From Hypericum androsaemum (Eukaryota; Streptophyta; Magnoliopsida; Malpighiales; Hypericaceae): a stretch of DNA of 64,000 nt. Under the pieces are notes generated by a model. It saw only the letters and a program-made list of their open reading frames with translations. It had not been told where the DNA came from and made no database searches. Each line of letters starts with the position of its first letter. Within the stretch, counting starts at the first letter, position 1. Positions 1-11,380 of the stretch are shown here, in pieces. The stretch is taken from positions 15,248,221 through 15,312,220 of the forward strand of contig OZ023181.1 in assembly GCA_963995505.1 (NCBI GenBank). The letters run 5' to 3'. The position numbers were made by a program, and so were the translations under genes.

Positions 1-2720
1 GGTGTAAATCTAACAGTAACAATGTGTATTTCATAATTATTATAATTGGTGGTATTGTAATTTCATATTTTCTGCGTAGCTTTACTGTAATATTAATTGA
101 ATGAGATTATATCCTTAAAAATACTGAAACTAGAATTTTTAAAAGTAGAACTCGCGAGTTGATAGACGTTTAAAAGTAGAACACTCGAATCTCGATCCGT
201 CAACGGACAAGTTACACTTACTTCCGCAAGCAAAAAACAATCCCTTGCCAAAAGTCACTAGCACAAACATATATAAATTCACCGAAGTTCAGAATATAAT
301 TCTTTTATGATATAATAATTGACGTTGATATTTAACTTATGACATTTACTTCTTAAAAAACAGCAATCCCTTAACTCGCCATTCGAACATGTTTGAGGTG
401 CCGTGTTTTCGCTAGTCTGCTGTTTTATTTCCCTGGTGTTCTAGTTCCCTTAGTGTTGCCTTCAAGGTTTTGTCTTTAGCCTGCGGGTTATGATTGTGCT
501 CTGTTGCACTCTCTGCAACGTTGCCATCTCTGTTTTTTTTCTTGCATCTTTGGGGACTGTTGTACTTTTGCATTCTCTTTTAATGAATTGAATTTTACCT
601 CTCAAAAAAGAAATTAAAATCAATATTATATTTCACCATTCAGTCAATTCATTGTTATGTCTTACTTTGTGCCAATAGAACGTGTATCACGCACCTCATG
701 ACTTCTAACAAGTCAACCGGTAAGTGGCACATAGCTGTGATTTAGAAGAGAAAAAACCTGGTGTGGGTGACACCCTACAGCTTAGAATTTTATGCTATTT
801 TAATCTCATGTTGATGTTGTCAAGATTTGTGAGCTAGTGGTATTTAGTTAGCAGTCAGCTGGAAAATACTACCCATGATAAAATGTTCAACTACAGATAT
901 ATTGTTCAAATGGGGTTAGGTCAGGTCTACGAGGCCTAAAGTTCTTGGTAATTATGGTTCCGCTGTGACCTTGACGAGGTTGTCAAGGGCAACTAATGTG
1001 TCCTTGCTGTACAAGGAAAATGAAGTAAAAAGAGAGCCCAGTGGTATAAAATATATACGTCAAAGGGCATGTAGCCTAAGAAAATTATACGTTGTCAAAT
1101 TCAAAGAGATCCTGAGTAGTATAAAAGATATACAATAGCTCTTGAACGTAACTTGTGTTAGGAATTAGACGGCAATATAAAACGACAGCAACAACAATCA
1201 GCTACATAAAATCGTACATATAGCAGTATAACATGGACCCGAAATAATACGACAGATTTGGGACAAAGTCCATCAACTTGTTCATCTAATTGATATATTT
1301 CTAAACGTTGGATGGATAGGTCAAGTGGTATAAAGTTTAATGATAATTTGTTTTAAATTCTATAAGCAGTGTTTAAAATTTAGAAAGAACTATACAAAAT
1401 CAACTTATAAAGAATTATAAATCTCTAAACCAGTCATTTCTACAGCAAAACCGCCAACCAGTATGACTTTCGCATGTCGCAACTAATTGAATAGCGAAGA
1501 TGTCGCGATTAATACTATGTACTTACAATTAGACCCTACATCCTTTTTCGAGCTAAATGATATATTGTACACAGACTTTTCAGTTTAATTATAACAAGAT
1601 AACAAGCTTAATCACTATAACGATGGCCTCCGCATGTGTGAGAAGGTGAACCTTCGAAGCAACAATTATATCAATGACTAATAAAATAAAGTGGACGGCA
1701 CATTGGCGAGACAACTTGGCAAAAAAAAATTTCAAAAGAAAAAATAAATAGTGCCGTATCTCCTTGTCAGATCCGCTATAAATAATTTATGCAATTTGAA
1801 ACTCTTGGTTTGTCGAATGATGGCCAAGTCTTAAGGAGGATTCTTCAAAAAAAAGTATAAGGAGGAGATGTGTTCAGACTTCGGCAATACTGTATCTAAT
1901 AGATTCCTAACAACTAGACATCAATCATTATGGGGAAGTGTCATATGTCGTGATAGCGACCGGAGAGATATGATCATATTTTTTCAACCTTAAAAATTTC
2001 AAATACACACTCTTCAAAAAAAATTCAAATGCGCTCTACTTATTTTTGAAGATGAAAATGTACACTCTACTTATTTTAAAAGATTAAAATGTACACTCTC
2101 CCTGTAAGAACCAATTTCACCAGAGATGCCAGTTTCTTAGGATAAAAAAATGCATACTTCCAAGATTTACTTGGGTAATCAAGAACTAATAAGGACAATA
2201 TAAGCAACTCGAAATAGAAAAATAGAGCAAAAGAATTTCTACCAAAAAATGGTTGTGCCACTCACAAATAAAGAATAACTTTTTAATATAACAAATATTC
2301 AAAGGATAAAATAAATATTGACATTTATACAATTTAATTATGTAACATATGATTTAATTTAATAAAATTCGAAATTAACTGATGCAATAAATTTGGAATT
2401 GGCTCTTGTGCTTATTGCAATATGGATCATCGATGGTAAGGTCGGGATATGTATAGTGAGTCTGTTCGATTATTTGTACGGATTGAATGGTAGACTTTGT
2501 ATAACAATATTATCGAGTTAGATATTTTTCCTATCGTCATTTTTTTCAATTAGTTTTGTGGCGATAGAGTTTTCAGTGAAGTGCTCGGTTGCAAGCCTTG
2601 TATTATTGTATAGGAGAATTACCATTTATATAGAAGAAAATCATAGCAGAGTCACCGTGTAAATATTACTATATATTAATAAAGAAAATTTATTAAAAAT
2701 GAATGAAAAAGGCCTCTTCC
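1..2720. repeat. Upstream flank of tandem duplication, copy A
   Basis: This non-coding stretch is repeated colinearly in the same orientation in pieces between 23,104 and 36,560. Matching blocks include about 20-300 with 23,115-23,400 and 28,243-28,300; 680-960 with 30,970-31,205; 960-1,740 with 32,140-32,850; 1,800-2,060 with 35,935-36,120; and 2,390-2,720 with 36,245-36,560. Homology already exists at base 1, so the duplicated unit probably extends left of the window. No convincing gene is visible in it; short ORFs such as 2,076-2,261 (minus) show no domain. It lacks most of the insertions present in copy B and so serves as the empty site for them. Confidence 0.85.
390..610 (+). mobile_element. 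LINE-like 3' tail inserted in flank copy A
   Basis: About 220 bases, GT-rich then ending in an A-run (ctcaaaaaag), are present here and absent from the matching place in copy B (28,300-28,450). The composition and ending resemble other LINE 3' ends in this window. No reverse transcriptase remains. The exact left edge and TSD were not resolved, so the LINE assignment is an inference. Confidence 0.45.
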
Positions 2721-3916
2721 TCCTAACTATACCACCACGTGCGCTTTTTATTAATCTCAAAGTAGTTCTCAAAGCCTCGACCAAAAAAATAGTAGTTCTC
2801 AAGGTCTCGAATGCGTGAATAAAATCTAAGAGCTAATGACTTTATATAGCCAACTACCTAATTAGAGAATCGAAAGAACCTAGAAGAGGCAAATCCTAAA
2901 TAGGAGTCCTAAAGGGGAAAACAAGAGGCCATAATAAGGAAAACTAATAATGACTAATAACCTATGGCCAAAGGAGGCGGCTAGAGATCGAAAGAGTCAA
3001 AAACGGGCGAGATACCAGTCTAAAAAGGGAGTTCAAAATGAGATGTCTCCAGGGGGCGCCAAGTCAGGCTTGGCCAAATAATTTGTACCCGCCCAGTGTG
3101 CGCTAGAGGGGGTGTCATCCGCCGGGCTTTGCAAAAATTTGGGGTATCTTTATATTTTTCGTGTTTGACCTTCTTCCATTCCGAATTTGACCTCAGCTAT
3201 TAGAAAAAAATGTATATCTTTTTTCAAGTTTTCCAAAGATACCTCATTTTTCGTAATCTGGTGCTCGAATTAAAAGTTATGGCTCTTGCAATATGGTCCT
3301 TCGAAATCATCCTTTCAAAAGCTTCCGATTAGCTCCACATCCTACAAAACACATTAAAAATTCACTCTAAAACACAAGAACACGAAACAACACAAAAATT
3401 GACGGAATGAAACAAAAATGAACAAGAACACACGTAAACACAAATGAAAAAAAAAATATTATGATAAATGAATTATTAGAATTTAAAATTATTCTTAATT
3501 TAGAGTCAGAGATTTTATCAATTTAGAGAATATCAATGATGATTTATAAGATTTCTACTGTATTTGTGGCTTATACTCTTTGGGCAATTTAAGACAAATT
3601 TCAATCGGCTAATTGACTGACGTGGCATGTTGACACGGATTTCGATTATGACGTAGTTAATTACTAAATCAACAAAGGAAATGGAAAAAATCGATGCATA
3701 ACCATCATCATTTTGGTTTCGCGTCGACTATGTAACCATCAACATCACCAACTGTTATCCACGTAAACGTGCTTTGTGGGCGATTAACTAAAAAATTTAA
3801 ACTTTGTGCATAGAGTATCCGTACTAAATCTTTTTTAATAGACATCGTAACATATTGGGCCTTTTTCAAATTCTAAAAATAGTCAAATAGAAAATAATAT
3901 TTTGTAAAATTTTTTG
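2721..3916. other. Gene-free interval, retrotransposon-like debris
   Basis: No gene is recognised. Copy A homology stops near 2,720. The stretch 2,850-3,160 has a purine-rich texture followed by a GC-richer block (3,050-3,140), which resembles retrotransposon LTR or leader sequence, but no paired LTR, primer-binding site or protein domain was found. Confidence 0.3.
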
Positions 3917-4318
3917 GGGAAAAACTTATAAGTCCCTAAGTTTAGATTTACGAGGTCTTTTTATTAATTAATAAGTCACTGAGTTTTGAGAAATTGAACT
4001 TATTAATTTTTAAGATCAATTTATATTTCATATGACACTTAAAAATACTAAAATACCCCAATCACTTCAAATTTTCCAAATCATCATAACATACCAAAAT
4101 ATCCCTCCATGAACAAGTCACAGTGGGATGCTTTTTCTTGTTTAGAATGAAATACCAGTTATAAACTAACATAACAGGTCATCACCATACTAAAATATGA
4201 CTGGAAGCCGAGTACAAACTAATTCATTTTTTTCTCGACGCCGTATTTTTTTCTTCACCAAAACGGACACAAAATCCAAACAGCATTTAGCGAAATACCC
4301 TAAAAAACAAGTCACTGC

Positions 4319-4838
4319 TTTTTTTTTAAAAAAGTAATGGTATTATTAATAAAAAATGGAGTAAGATACAAAGTCCATAATTGCAGTTGCAGAGAAAGCA
4401 ACAGCAAGTAACAGCAGCCTAACGTCGTCAAGACTAAAGCGAACAGGCAAGCCCGGAACTCCACCCAGGAAGCAGGACCAGAACACCCAAGAGTGGACGT
4501 TCGGCTCTCGTAGTCTTTCGTCTACCCTTCGACTTCACCTATGCCTCTCTGTCTTCACCCATGCCTCTTTGTCCCCGCTAGGCTTGGTTTTGTGTTCTGT
4601 TTCAGCGTCTTCTTTCTATGTTTATATTTTTCTCTTTCTGTTTGTAATTTGTTTTTAATATAGATCTTGCTCCACCTTTCTAAAAAAAAACACCCAAGAG
4701 TTACAACTCAAACCAGTAAACACCCACGACATTAAAGTAGCAACTACCAAGACTAAACGCCAGAGAGAAAGGAGAGAGGCCATATATATTTAGCGAGTTA
4801 CCCACTAAAACGAACCAAGACTAAACACCAAAACGAAC
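4319..4838 (-). mobile_element. 5'-truncated LINE insertion, minus strand
   Basis: An 11-base direct repeat, caagtcactgc, lies at both edges (4,308-4,318 and 4,839-4,849). The left edge is a run of T, as expected for the poly-A tail of a minus-strand LINE. Body sequence is non-coding. It sits inside the TIR element 3,917-5,098 and is itself interrupted at 4,495. Confidence 0.75.
4495..4688 (+). mobile_element. Very short LINE 3' end with 13-bp TSD
   Basis: The 13-base repeat aacacccaagagt occurs at 4,482-4,494 and 4,689-4,701 and brackets about 194 bases. The insert ends in a poly-A run, the signature of target-primed reverse transcription with strong 5' truncation. It is the innermost layer of a three-level nest. 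Confidence 0.8.
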
Positions 4839-5510
4839 CAAGTCACTGCATTTAGCGAGTTACCCTCCAATGGATCCAAGAAAAACTGCATTTATAGCGT
4901 GGATGGTCATATATTTTATAATATTTTGAAAATTTAAATTTAGTGAGAGTTATTTTGGTAATCTCATATGTTATTAGAGATGAAAATTGATTCTAAGGAC
5001 TATTAGTTCAATTTCTCAAAAATCAGAGACTAATAAACTATAAGCTGGATATTTAAGTACGTTATAAAGAATCTTAGAGACTTATAAGTTTTTTTCCCAA
5101 CTTTTCTAGTTATTATAAGATACGTTAAACTGTCGAGAAATTTTCCACTATAATAATTCAGACATCCAATGATCACGAGGTAAATTTTCCCCTCGCTATC
5201 AATTGTCAATAAAAGAAGAAGGGAAAAGTCTCTTGTTAGTACTTTGTAGTTTCATATTTTCAGAATTTAGTCCATTTAATTTCAAATTGGGAATTTAGTC
5301 TTCTGTAATTTGCACACTTTTAACCAGGCAAATCCAGGACAGCCTCCTGCCCAAATGTTCTTGAAGCGACGCCATTTTGGACATGATGTGGCGTACACGT
5401 GGCTACCGATAGTTTCTGCTGACATGTAATATGGTAAATTACCTAATTAATCACTAATATTTTATATTTTTTGCCAAAAATATCTCATTTAAATATTAAT
5501 TAACTAACAC

Positions 5511-5553
5511 TCTCTCTCTCCTCCTCCTCCTCCTCCTCCTCCTCCTCTCTCTC
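5511..5553. repeat. CT/CTC microsatellite
   Basis: A (CT)n tract passes into about eight CTC triplets and back to CT. It lies within the left arm of the MULE; a shorter, inverted counterpart (gag/gagga repeats) is in the right arm near 8,650-8,690. Confidence 0.9.
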
Positions 5554-6866
5554 ATACTTCTTGAAGAGAGAGATCACCGACACCTAAACTATCCCAAAAT
5601 TAAATTATCTTACTATAATAATATAAACTTCATTTTTTTTGTTGATCCGACAATATGAAAATATCAATACTACCCTTCTCAAAATTCTCAATGGGACGGA
5701 TGGGAGGAACGTACTTGCTGGGAACCTCGAATAAGTTTCCGTACACGTTGTACTGACGTAACGCCCCTCATGGGTCAACACCCTTTGACTTTGCTGCCTC
5801 GCCCGCCCTCCGGCGTCGTCGTTTCTTTATTGCTACTGCTCCCGCTCGCCATTTCTTTCTCCTTCTTCACCTTCTCTCTTGGGACTTGGTTGCTTCTTAC
5901 CTTTTAAGAAGTTTGGTTATCTAGTGAAAATGGTCGGAGCCCGTGATACGGAGACGACCTTTTCCTTCAATGTCTCTGTTTTTTTTACTTTCCTTTTTTT
6001 GGTTTTTGTTTTGTTCGTAGGGAACCAGCCTCTCTCTCATCTTCCTTTTTTATTGGGATGGGACGGTAACTTGGTCAAATTGTCTGCATTTCAAATTGTC
6101 TCTTCAAAGTGACAAAATAAATCACTTTTTTATAAGCTTGATATATGTATATATGATATATATTGGTTTTTTAAACATATTGCATGACAGATCTTATTTA
6201 CTATTTAGGGGTTATTTTATAAAAAATCGTTCTTAAAATTGAATATTTCTTTACATTATCGTTTGAATTAATTCAGAACAATGAATTGCATTTTTTTCAT
6301 ATTGAAGAGGGCATGATAAAAAAAAATAGGGGATAAGAATTTTTTTTATCATTTTTCCATGTTCGGTAATTATAATAAAGAAATTAAACTCTGGAAGTGT
6401 AGTTTTCTATTTATTACCGGTGTTTACTTTCATTATTTGACCCAAATTTTTTATTAATTGTTTCTTTTCGAAAGAAATTTATTACCGATCAATGAGACAA
6501 AAAAAGTTTGTAATTTGATTTTTTAAACAAAATTCACCATAGTTGCTTTTTTCTTCCTTTTTCTTACTCTTCTGAACATATCATTCCTTTCTAATTTAAA
6601 TTTTGTCGATCGATAAAATCTGATGTATTTAAATTTTGATTAATAGTTGTTAGTAGTTAAATAGAATAAATTCTTTTTTATTCTAAGGATGGAATAAAAT
6701 TCTCCTCCACAAAATTAAATTAAATTTAGTCCGTTAGAAACATTGAGTATGAAACGATTTTTTTAGGACATTATGAAACAATTTTTTTAAAGGATTGCTA
6801 ACATATTTTTTAAGTAAGGATCACTAATATTAAACGAATTAAAGAGTAGTTGGCATGGGAACAGAG

Positions 6867-7379
6867 TCAGATGTCAATGTAGTCTAAGTGGAAGGGGTGG
6901 GAGTAGGCTGAGAGAGTCCTCACGTAGTCGTTCTCTTCGAACTCCATCAAGCACACGGCGCAGTCTCGCAGAACGACTTCGTTCGACGACGAATTGTAGA
7001 GGGAGAGAGGGATTGTCTTGATCACGGAGTCATCGAGCCCGTAGAGGGAGTACACGTGAAAGCCAGCGGCCCCATCAGGGGAGGAATGGTCTAACAGGAG
7101 GAGAGGCGAGTCCAGGTTGGAGAACGTGGTGGAGTAGGAAGGCAACTAGAAACTACAGTATCAACGCTGGCGCCACTATCGGTAAAATCAACGGATGAGG
7201 AGGATGATGTGGCGGGAGAGAAGGCGGGAGTAGGTGACCAGTAGAAAGACCACTGCCACAACGACAACTATGGCGATGAGCGGCAGACTGAAGTCCACGC
7301 CCGAGATGCTGACGTTGCTTGACGGCGGAGCAAATTGACCGGCTGATGGCGAGGACATTATCGGTGTGGTCATAGACAT
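6867..7379 (-). pseudogene. ATL-type RING-H2 ubiquitin ligase fragment
   Basis: Two minus-strand reading frames together look like a plant ATL protein. The upstream one (7,379-7,188) has a Ser/Pro-rich N-terminus and one hydrophobic membrane segment (about residues 32-50). The downstream one (7,145-6,867) has the ATL GLD motif (YGLDDSVIKTIP) and the first part of a RING-H2 finger (CAVCLMEFEENDYVRTL). ATL proteins are membrane-anchored E3 ligases that bind an E2 through this finger. Here the next zinc ligand region reads LSAYSHPFH and HLDYIDI, so two expected cysteines are lost (one to tyrosine). The frame shifts between the two halves, and the protein ends before the last ligands. It is a non-functional copy, probably captured by the surrounding Helitron. 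Confidence 0.75.
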
Positions 7380-7497
7380 GTGTCTTACAGATCAAGATGG
7401 TGATAGGGCCCATAATTGATACAGAGAAGGAGAAGGGAAGTAAGCTCCCGCCATCGCATATATATATTATCCCTTTTTGCCTATTTAAATCGATGCA

Positions 7498-7840
7498 GTG
7501 ATCCTCAGTGCGAATTTCGCAGGTAAGAGAGTATTCATCTATAGGATGCTATTGAAGTCACTAGAGAATCTTAAGATGTTGTATCAGATGACACGCAAGC
7601 ACTTTTTGGTACGTATGTATTTTTCATTCACGATCAACAAAGCACAAGGACAAACAATTAAAAATACCGCTATTTATCTGCCTGAACATGTCTTCAGTCA
7701 TGTGCAGTTGTACATTGCCCTTTCAAGAGGTGTTTCAAGTAAGAAACACTAAGGTGTTAGTCAAGAGAGGTGATATTGCTAATAAAGTTAGAACATTTAC
7801 AAAAGAAGTTGTGTACAAAGAAGTTCTTATGACATCTTAG
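7498..7840 (+). pseudogene. Helitron helicase (Pif1-like) C-terminal remnant
   Basis: The frame reads GKRVFI early and then TINKAQGQTI, IYLPEHVFSHVQLYIALSRG, which are the last superfamily-1B helicase motifs found in plant Helitron Rep/Hel proteins (the real motif V/VI region). A one-base shift after SRGVS moves to the frame that encodes the expected tail KVLVKRGDIANKV...VVYKEVL and a stop at 7,840. Only about 110 residues of a protein normally over 1,000 residues long remain, with no Rep domain. Its position just upstream of the Helitron 3' end is where the C-terminus belongs. Confidence 0.85.
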
Positions 7841-7980
7841 GTAAATCAAAAAAAAATAGTGTAATTAAATATGTAAGAGAGCATCTTCTTCATGTACAAT
7901 TTAAAAAAAAATGAATAAACGATATGTTTTGTGGGTTTTAAAATAGAACGACACTCGCATCGCGCGTGCGTTTTTGCTAG

Positions 7981-8650
7981 TATCCGATAGTAAAAACTCT
8001 ATTCTAAGAAAAAGATTTACATACTGAGAGGATCACCGGCATAGGCTCGAACTATCTCCACTCTAGCGACCTCTCGCGCCAACTCCGGTAGCTCCTCCTC
8101 TAACACTGTCTGCCGTCCGGCACCGTCACCTATACATGCAAATTGTGTTTTTTTTCTTAACAATGGTTAATTAAACAAGCGAGGATGCAGAGTACGGGCA
8201 AAAAGGTAAAATTTGGGTGATATCTAGGGGCGGAGACACCAAAGAGGGAGAGGTCGACGAGGCGAGCCTGGTCAACGAGGATCCGGCATCGCGACGATCG
8301 CGTTGACCTGATTGGAGGTGGAAGAGTAAAGACATGAGGCAGGACTCGAGCTGGGAGCCAGGCCCGGCCAGAGCCCAGTTCAGATTGGTGCATCCGGACC
8401 GGAGCTCCACGCCAGGCCCGGGCCGATCAAGGTGAGGTCGTCGCTGGTCCGGGGTCGATCGTCCAAGAAGGGACGAATGAGGGAGAAGGACTCCACGGCG
8501 GAGGGAGCTTCATCATGCAGCCATGGGGATGGTGGATAAATTGGACTCGCAGGGAAGGGTAATTTGGGGATTTTAGTAGTGTGTTTTGTGACTGGTAATG
8601 GCTTGGGTTCTGTTGGAATGGAAAAGACCAAGAAGTAAGGGAGAGAGGGA
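7981..8650. other. MULE interior right of the Helitron
   Basis: GC-richer than its surroundings. Short overlapping ORFs on the minus strand (8,157-8,631) are Pro/Ser/Leu-rich and match no family I know. It may be captured host sequence, but nothing in it can be assigned. Confidence 0.3.
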
Positions 8651-8758
8651 GAGGATGAGGGAAGAAGAGGAGGAGGAGAGAGAGTTAGTTAATTAATATC
8701 TAAATGGGATTTTTTTGGAAAAAATATATAATGTTAGTGAGTAGTTACGTAATTTACC

Positions 8759-9503
8759 TTTTTTTAATAAGTAAAATGTATTACTCCTCAAAAGATCACC
8801 AACGAATTTACAACCATGCATAGAGACTAGATACAAACCTATCAAGTAACACTTGATAGAACCATATCTAAACCCAAAGGGCAGCAAGAGCAACCGAAAC
8901 CAAAGTGCAGTCGAACCAGAAATCGCCAAGCCAAAACAAGACGAAAAGACCTATTCTAACTGCCAACTTTCTACCTTAATCATGGAGGATCAAAAGACCA
9001 CAACGGCATGGAAAATAAGCCACATCTTTGATCGCTTAGAGGATGAAAGAGGCATCCTCCTCCCAAGAGAAACCAGAGACAATCGCAAGACGCCATGCCT
9101 CGGACGAGATCACCTCTTGAAGAGCAACATCGGACTCCTCCGTATCTGCAAGCAATGAACACAACCCAAGAGCCGACAAAGATAGCTTCAGGGGCAATAA
9201 CTCAATATTCCGCAACAAATTTTGCTTCAGAGCAGTGGCTTTACTAGTAAGCTTCCTAATTCGGTAACTCGAGCGTGTCGGGATCGACTGAATTGGACAT
9301 CGCGTCCTGACCTTCTTAACCACCAAGGGAGTTGTAGGCATAGTAGCGACAATGAACTCGCCATCGATGATCTGATTAAGCCAAGCCTTCATGTCAAAAC
9401 TAGCAGACGACGACGCGTCCACGTACTGATGAGGCACCAAATCACCTGCAAAAACCTTCGCGGATCCACCCTCGACTTCACAAGAAGCAACCGGAACTGA
9501 CAG
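8759..9503 (-). mobile_element. Retroposed (LINE-like) insertion in a MULE arm, with an ORF of unknown function
   Basis: A 10-base repeat gtaatttacc flanks the insert (8,749-8,758 and 9,504-9,513), and its left edge is a T-run, so it is a poly-A retroposition on the minus strand. The right MULE arm continues on both sides. The insert keeps an ORF open on the minus strand from the insertion edge (9,503) to 9,036, about 155 residues. It contains SFDMKAWLNQIIDGEF and is Leu/Ser-rich towards the end. I do not recognise it as reverse transcriptase, endonuclease or RNase H. It could be part of a LINE outside the conserved domains or a retroposed host mRNA. Confidence 0.65.
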
Positions 9504-10047
9504 GTAATTTACCATATTACATGTCAATAAAACTAATCCCGCTCGGTAGCCAGAAGTACGCTACGTCGTATCCAAAAGAGCATTGTTTCAAGACCGTTTG
9601 GGCGGGTAGCTACCCTAGACCTACCCCAAAAAAAAGTGTGTAAACTACAGGGGACAAAATTCTCAATTTAAAACATATTAAATTATGAAAATGTGAAACT
9701 ATATGGTACTAAGAGAGACTTTTTCCAAAGAAGCTGCTTCTTATTATTCTCGTAACAGCGCCTTCCATTGGGCTACCATCATTTTAATTTTGGTTCAATT
9801 GTTTTCATTTTAATTTTGGTTCAATTATTAGCGGGGATGGGTCAACGATACGTATCCTTGAGGCAACATTCCATTAATTTTATAGCATTTTACATGCCGA
9901 TTATTTAAGATTTCAAGTTAGATACAAAAAATAAATTATCATTGTTATCGCTCACACGACTTTTTTGTCATGACTTATTTGGTGCAATAAAAGCTCAAGC
10001 AAATTTGCGAATACAGAGTTTGTTTATAAGTATAAAAAATTGGACAA

Positions 10048-10120
10048 GAGCCCGGAAGGATTTGAACTCCCGACACCGCTGTTCGTAGCCACGTGCTCTG
10101 ATCTCTTTAGCTAAAGGCCC
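10048..10120 (-). tRNA. Decayed plastid-type tRNA-Arg(ACG)
   Basis: Read on the minus strand, 73 bases follow the plastid trnR-ACG order: GGGCC start, TTTAGCT D-arm, the run AGAGCACGTGGCTACGAAC spanning the D-arm end and anticodon loop (ACG anticodon), GGTGTCGGGAGTTCAAATCC T-arm, then TTCCGGGCTC. It is unlike the cytosolic tRNA-Arg(ACG). Damage is visible: D-loop changes, one anticodon-stem mismatch, and T-stem mismatches. It is therefore probably a relic of plastid DNA (or plastid-derived mitochondrial DNA) in the nuclear genome, or a tRNA-derived SINE head, and not an active tRNA gene. No further plastid sequence was recognised beside it. Confidence 0.7.
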
Positions 10121-11277
10121 GGATAGCAATTTACAAATTCTGTCTCAATATCTTAATAAAGATTGCACAAATATAATTCAAATTTTTATTTCCGTACCCT
10201 TTGTTACGTTTGCAAAGTCTTAAAAGGTTATTCTGGTTCGTTTCTTTAAATCAAAGCTTTGGTTAAAAATATGACAAGGACGGATCAATCAACATGATGA
10301 CTTATAATTTAAGCAACTAATCACGTAAGTATCAAGTCTCTTCCCGCATTTTTTTAAGGGGCATTATAGACATCAAATTGTCACAACAGCAGCACCTAAT
10401 TATATATTTGATTCATTACTTTAACGAGGGGACGAGATCCGTGCAGATACGACAACAAGTTTATGATGGATGAGTGACGGCTTAGTTTATGAAACTCCGA
10501 ATTAACAACAATATGCACCACTTATGAACCTGTGCAATTTATTGCCGTTGTACTTGGTTAATGCGGCAAGACAATTTTCTTAACATTTCTTTCGCCTTCA
10601 GTCCTTATTACAACCAAGTTAACTCATATCGTTTCAGCTTAACTAAGTCGTGAAACACTGGAATGTTAAAATTTGGTAAAAAAAGATAGATTAGTTAACA
10701 TAATATCCGAATACATGTAATATTGAAAAAAAAAGAAAACAACATGCCCGTATTTTGAAAATCTTGCTGTCATCAAGGAGTGCTTGAAATGTGGTTCGGA
10801 GATTCGGATAAATATACGAAGAAACGATTGGCGTCGCAAATAGAAAGAAGTTACACACGAGTCCACGAAAAGTACAGATATATAGAATGATTCAAGAATT
10901 TATTTTCTGGATACAGTAGTTGGATGTGTAGATCTTTCTTTGGTAAATATGACTGATAGAATATATGGGAAAAATATTTAAAAACGACATATGATTCCAT
11001 GAGAATTGCAGATATACATCAAAAATCAATCATTTGTTGACAGTTGTCAGATGTATAGATATTCCCAATTTTTAGACTAAAGTTTTTTGGTTTAATTTTT
11101 TTGACACATTATTGCCTAGTACTTTGTGATTTAAAATATATCAACTGAGTGACAAACAATTTTTAGTTAATGATATTCTGGCGACATTTGCGTTATGAGA
11201 GTTTCTTTTTATTTTTGAATTTATTGATATTGTATATAAGCTTTTATTCTTTATATGTTTTTTTTCGAATTCCTTTA

Positions 11278-11380
11278 TATTTTTAAGAACTTATGTTATA
11301 AGAGTTAGGATATTGCGTGAGGGTATCAATCACATAAACATATTTTTAAGAACTTGTGTTATAAGAGTTAGGATATTTAC
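11278..11380. repeat. 63-bp tandem direct repeat
   Basis: The block atttttaagaactt.tgttataagagttaggatatt occurs at about 11,278 and 11,341 with one mismatch. The intervening bases belong to the repeat period. No function is apparent. Confidence 0.7.

Larger units (their letters stand above)
3917..5098. mobile_element. TIR element (MULE/MITE-like) with nested LINEs
   Basis: The left end (gggaaaaacttataagtccc) and the reverse complement of the right end (gggaaaaaaacttataagtc) match over roughly 25 bases, and weaker inverted similarity continues inward. The terminal GGGAAAA motif resembles other long-TIR elements in this window that have 9-bp TSDs, which suggests a Mutator-like origin. The flanking 9-mers here are only weakly alike, so no TSD is claimed. 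There is no coding capacity. The interior is split by a minus-strand LINE insertion (4,319-4,838) containing a plus-strand one (4,495-4,688). Confidence 0.65.
5608..7980 (+). mobile_element. Helitron with captured RING-H2 fragment
   Basis: The right end fits a Helitron 3' terminus: a GC-rich short hairpin (cgcatcgcgcgtgcg) about 6 bases before CTAG at 7,977-7,980, followed by T. A matching 5' terminus, TC followed by ttactataataatataaac, starts at 5,608 after an A, so the insertion would be between A and T with no TSD, as known for Helitrons. Inside are a helicase C-terminal remnant in the expected position (7,498-7,840) and an ATL-type gene fragment on the opposite strand. The 3' end is well supported; the 5' end is an inference from its TC and AT-rich start. 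Confidence 0.65.
5221..9726. mobile_element. Long-TIR Mutator-like element carrying a Helitron and a LINE
   Basis: The left arm starting gggaaaagtctcttgttagt (5,221) is matched, inverted, by the right arm ending ...agagagactttttcc (9,726). Similarity runs about 330 bases inward and includes the block ttgacatgtaatatggtaaa and the CTC-rich stretch. The flanking 9-mers are aaagaagaa and aaagaagct (7 of 9 identical), compatible with an old MULE TSD. The right arm is split by a LINE insertion (8,759-9,503). The core contains a Helitron (5,608-7,980). No MULE transposase is recognised, so the element is non-autonomous. Confidence 0.7.
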
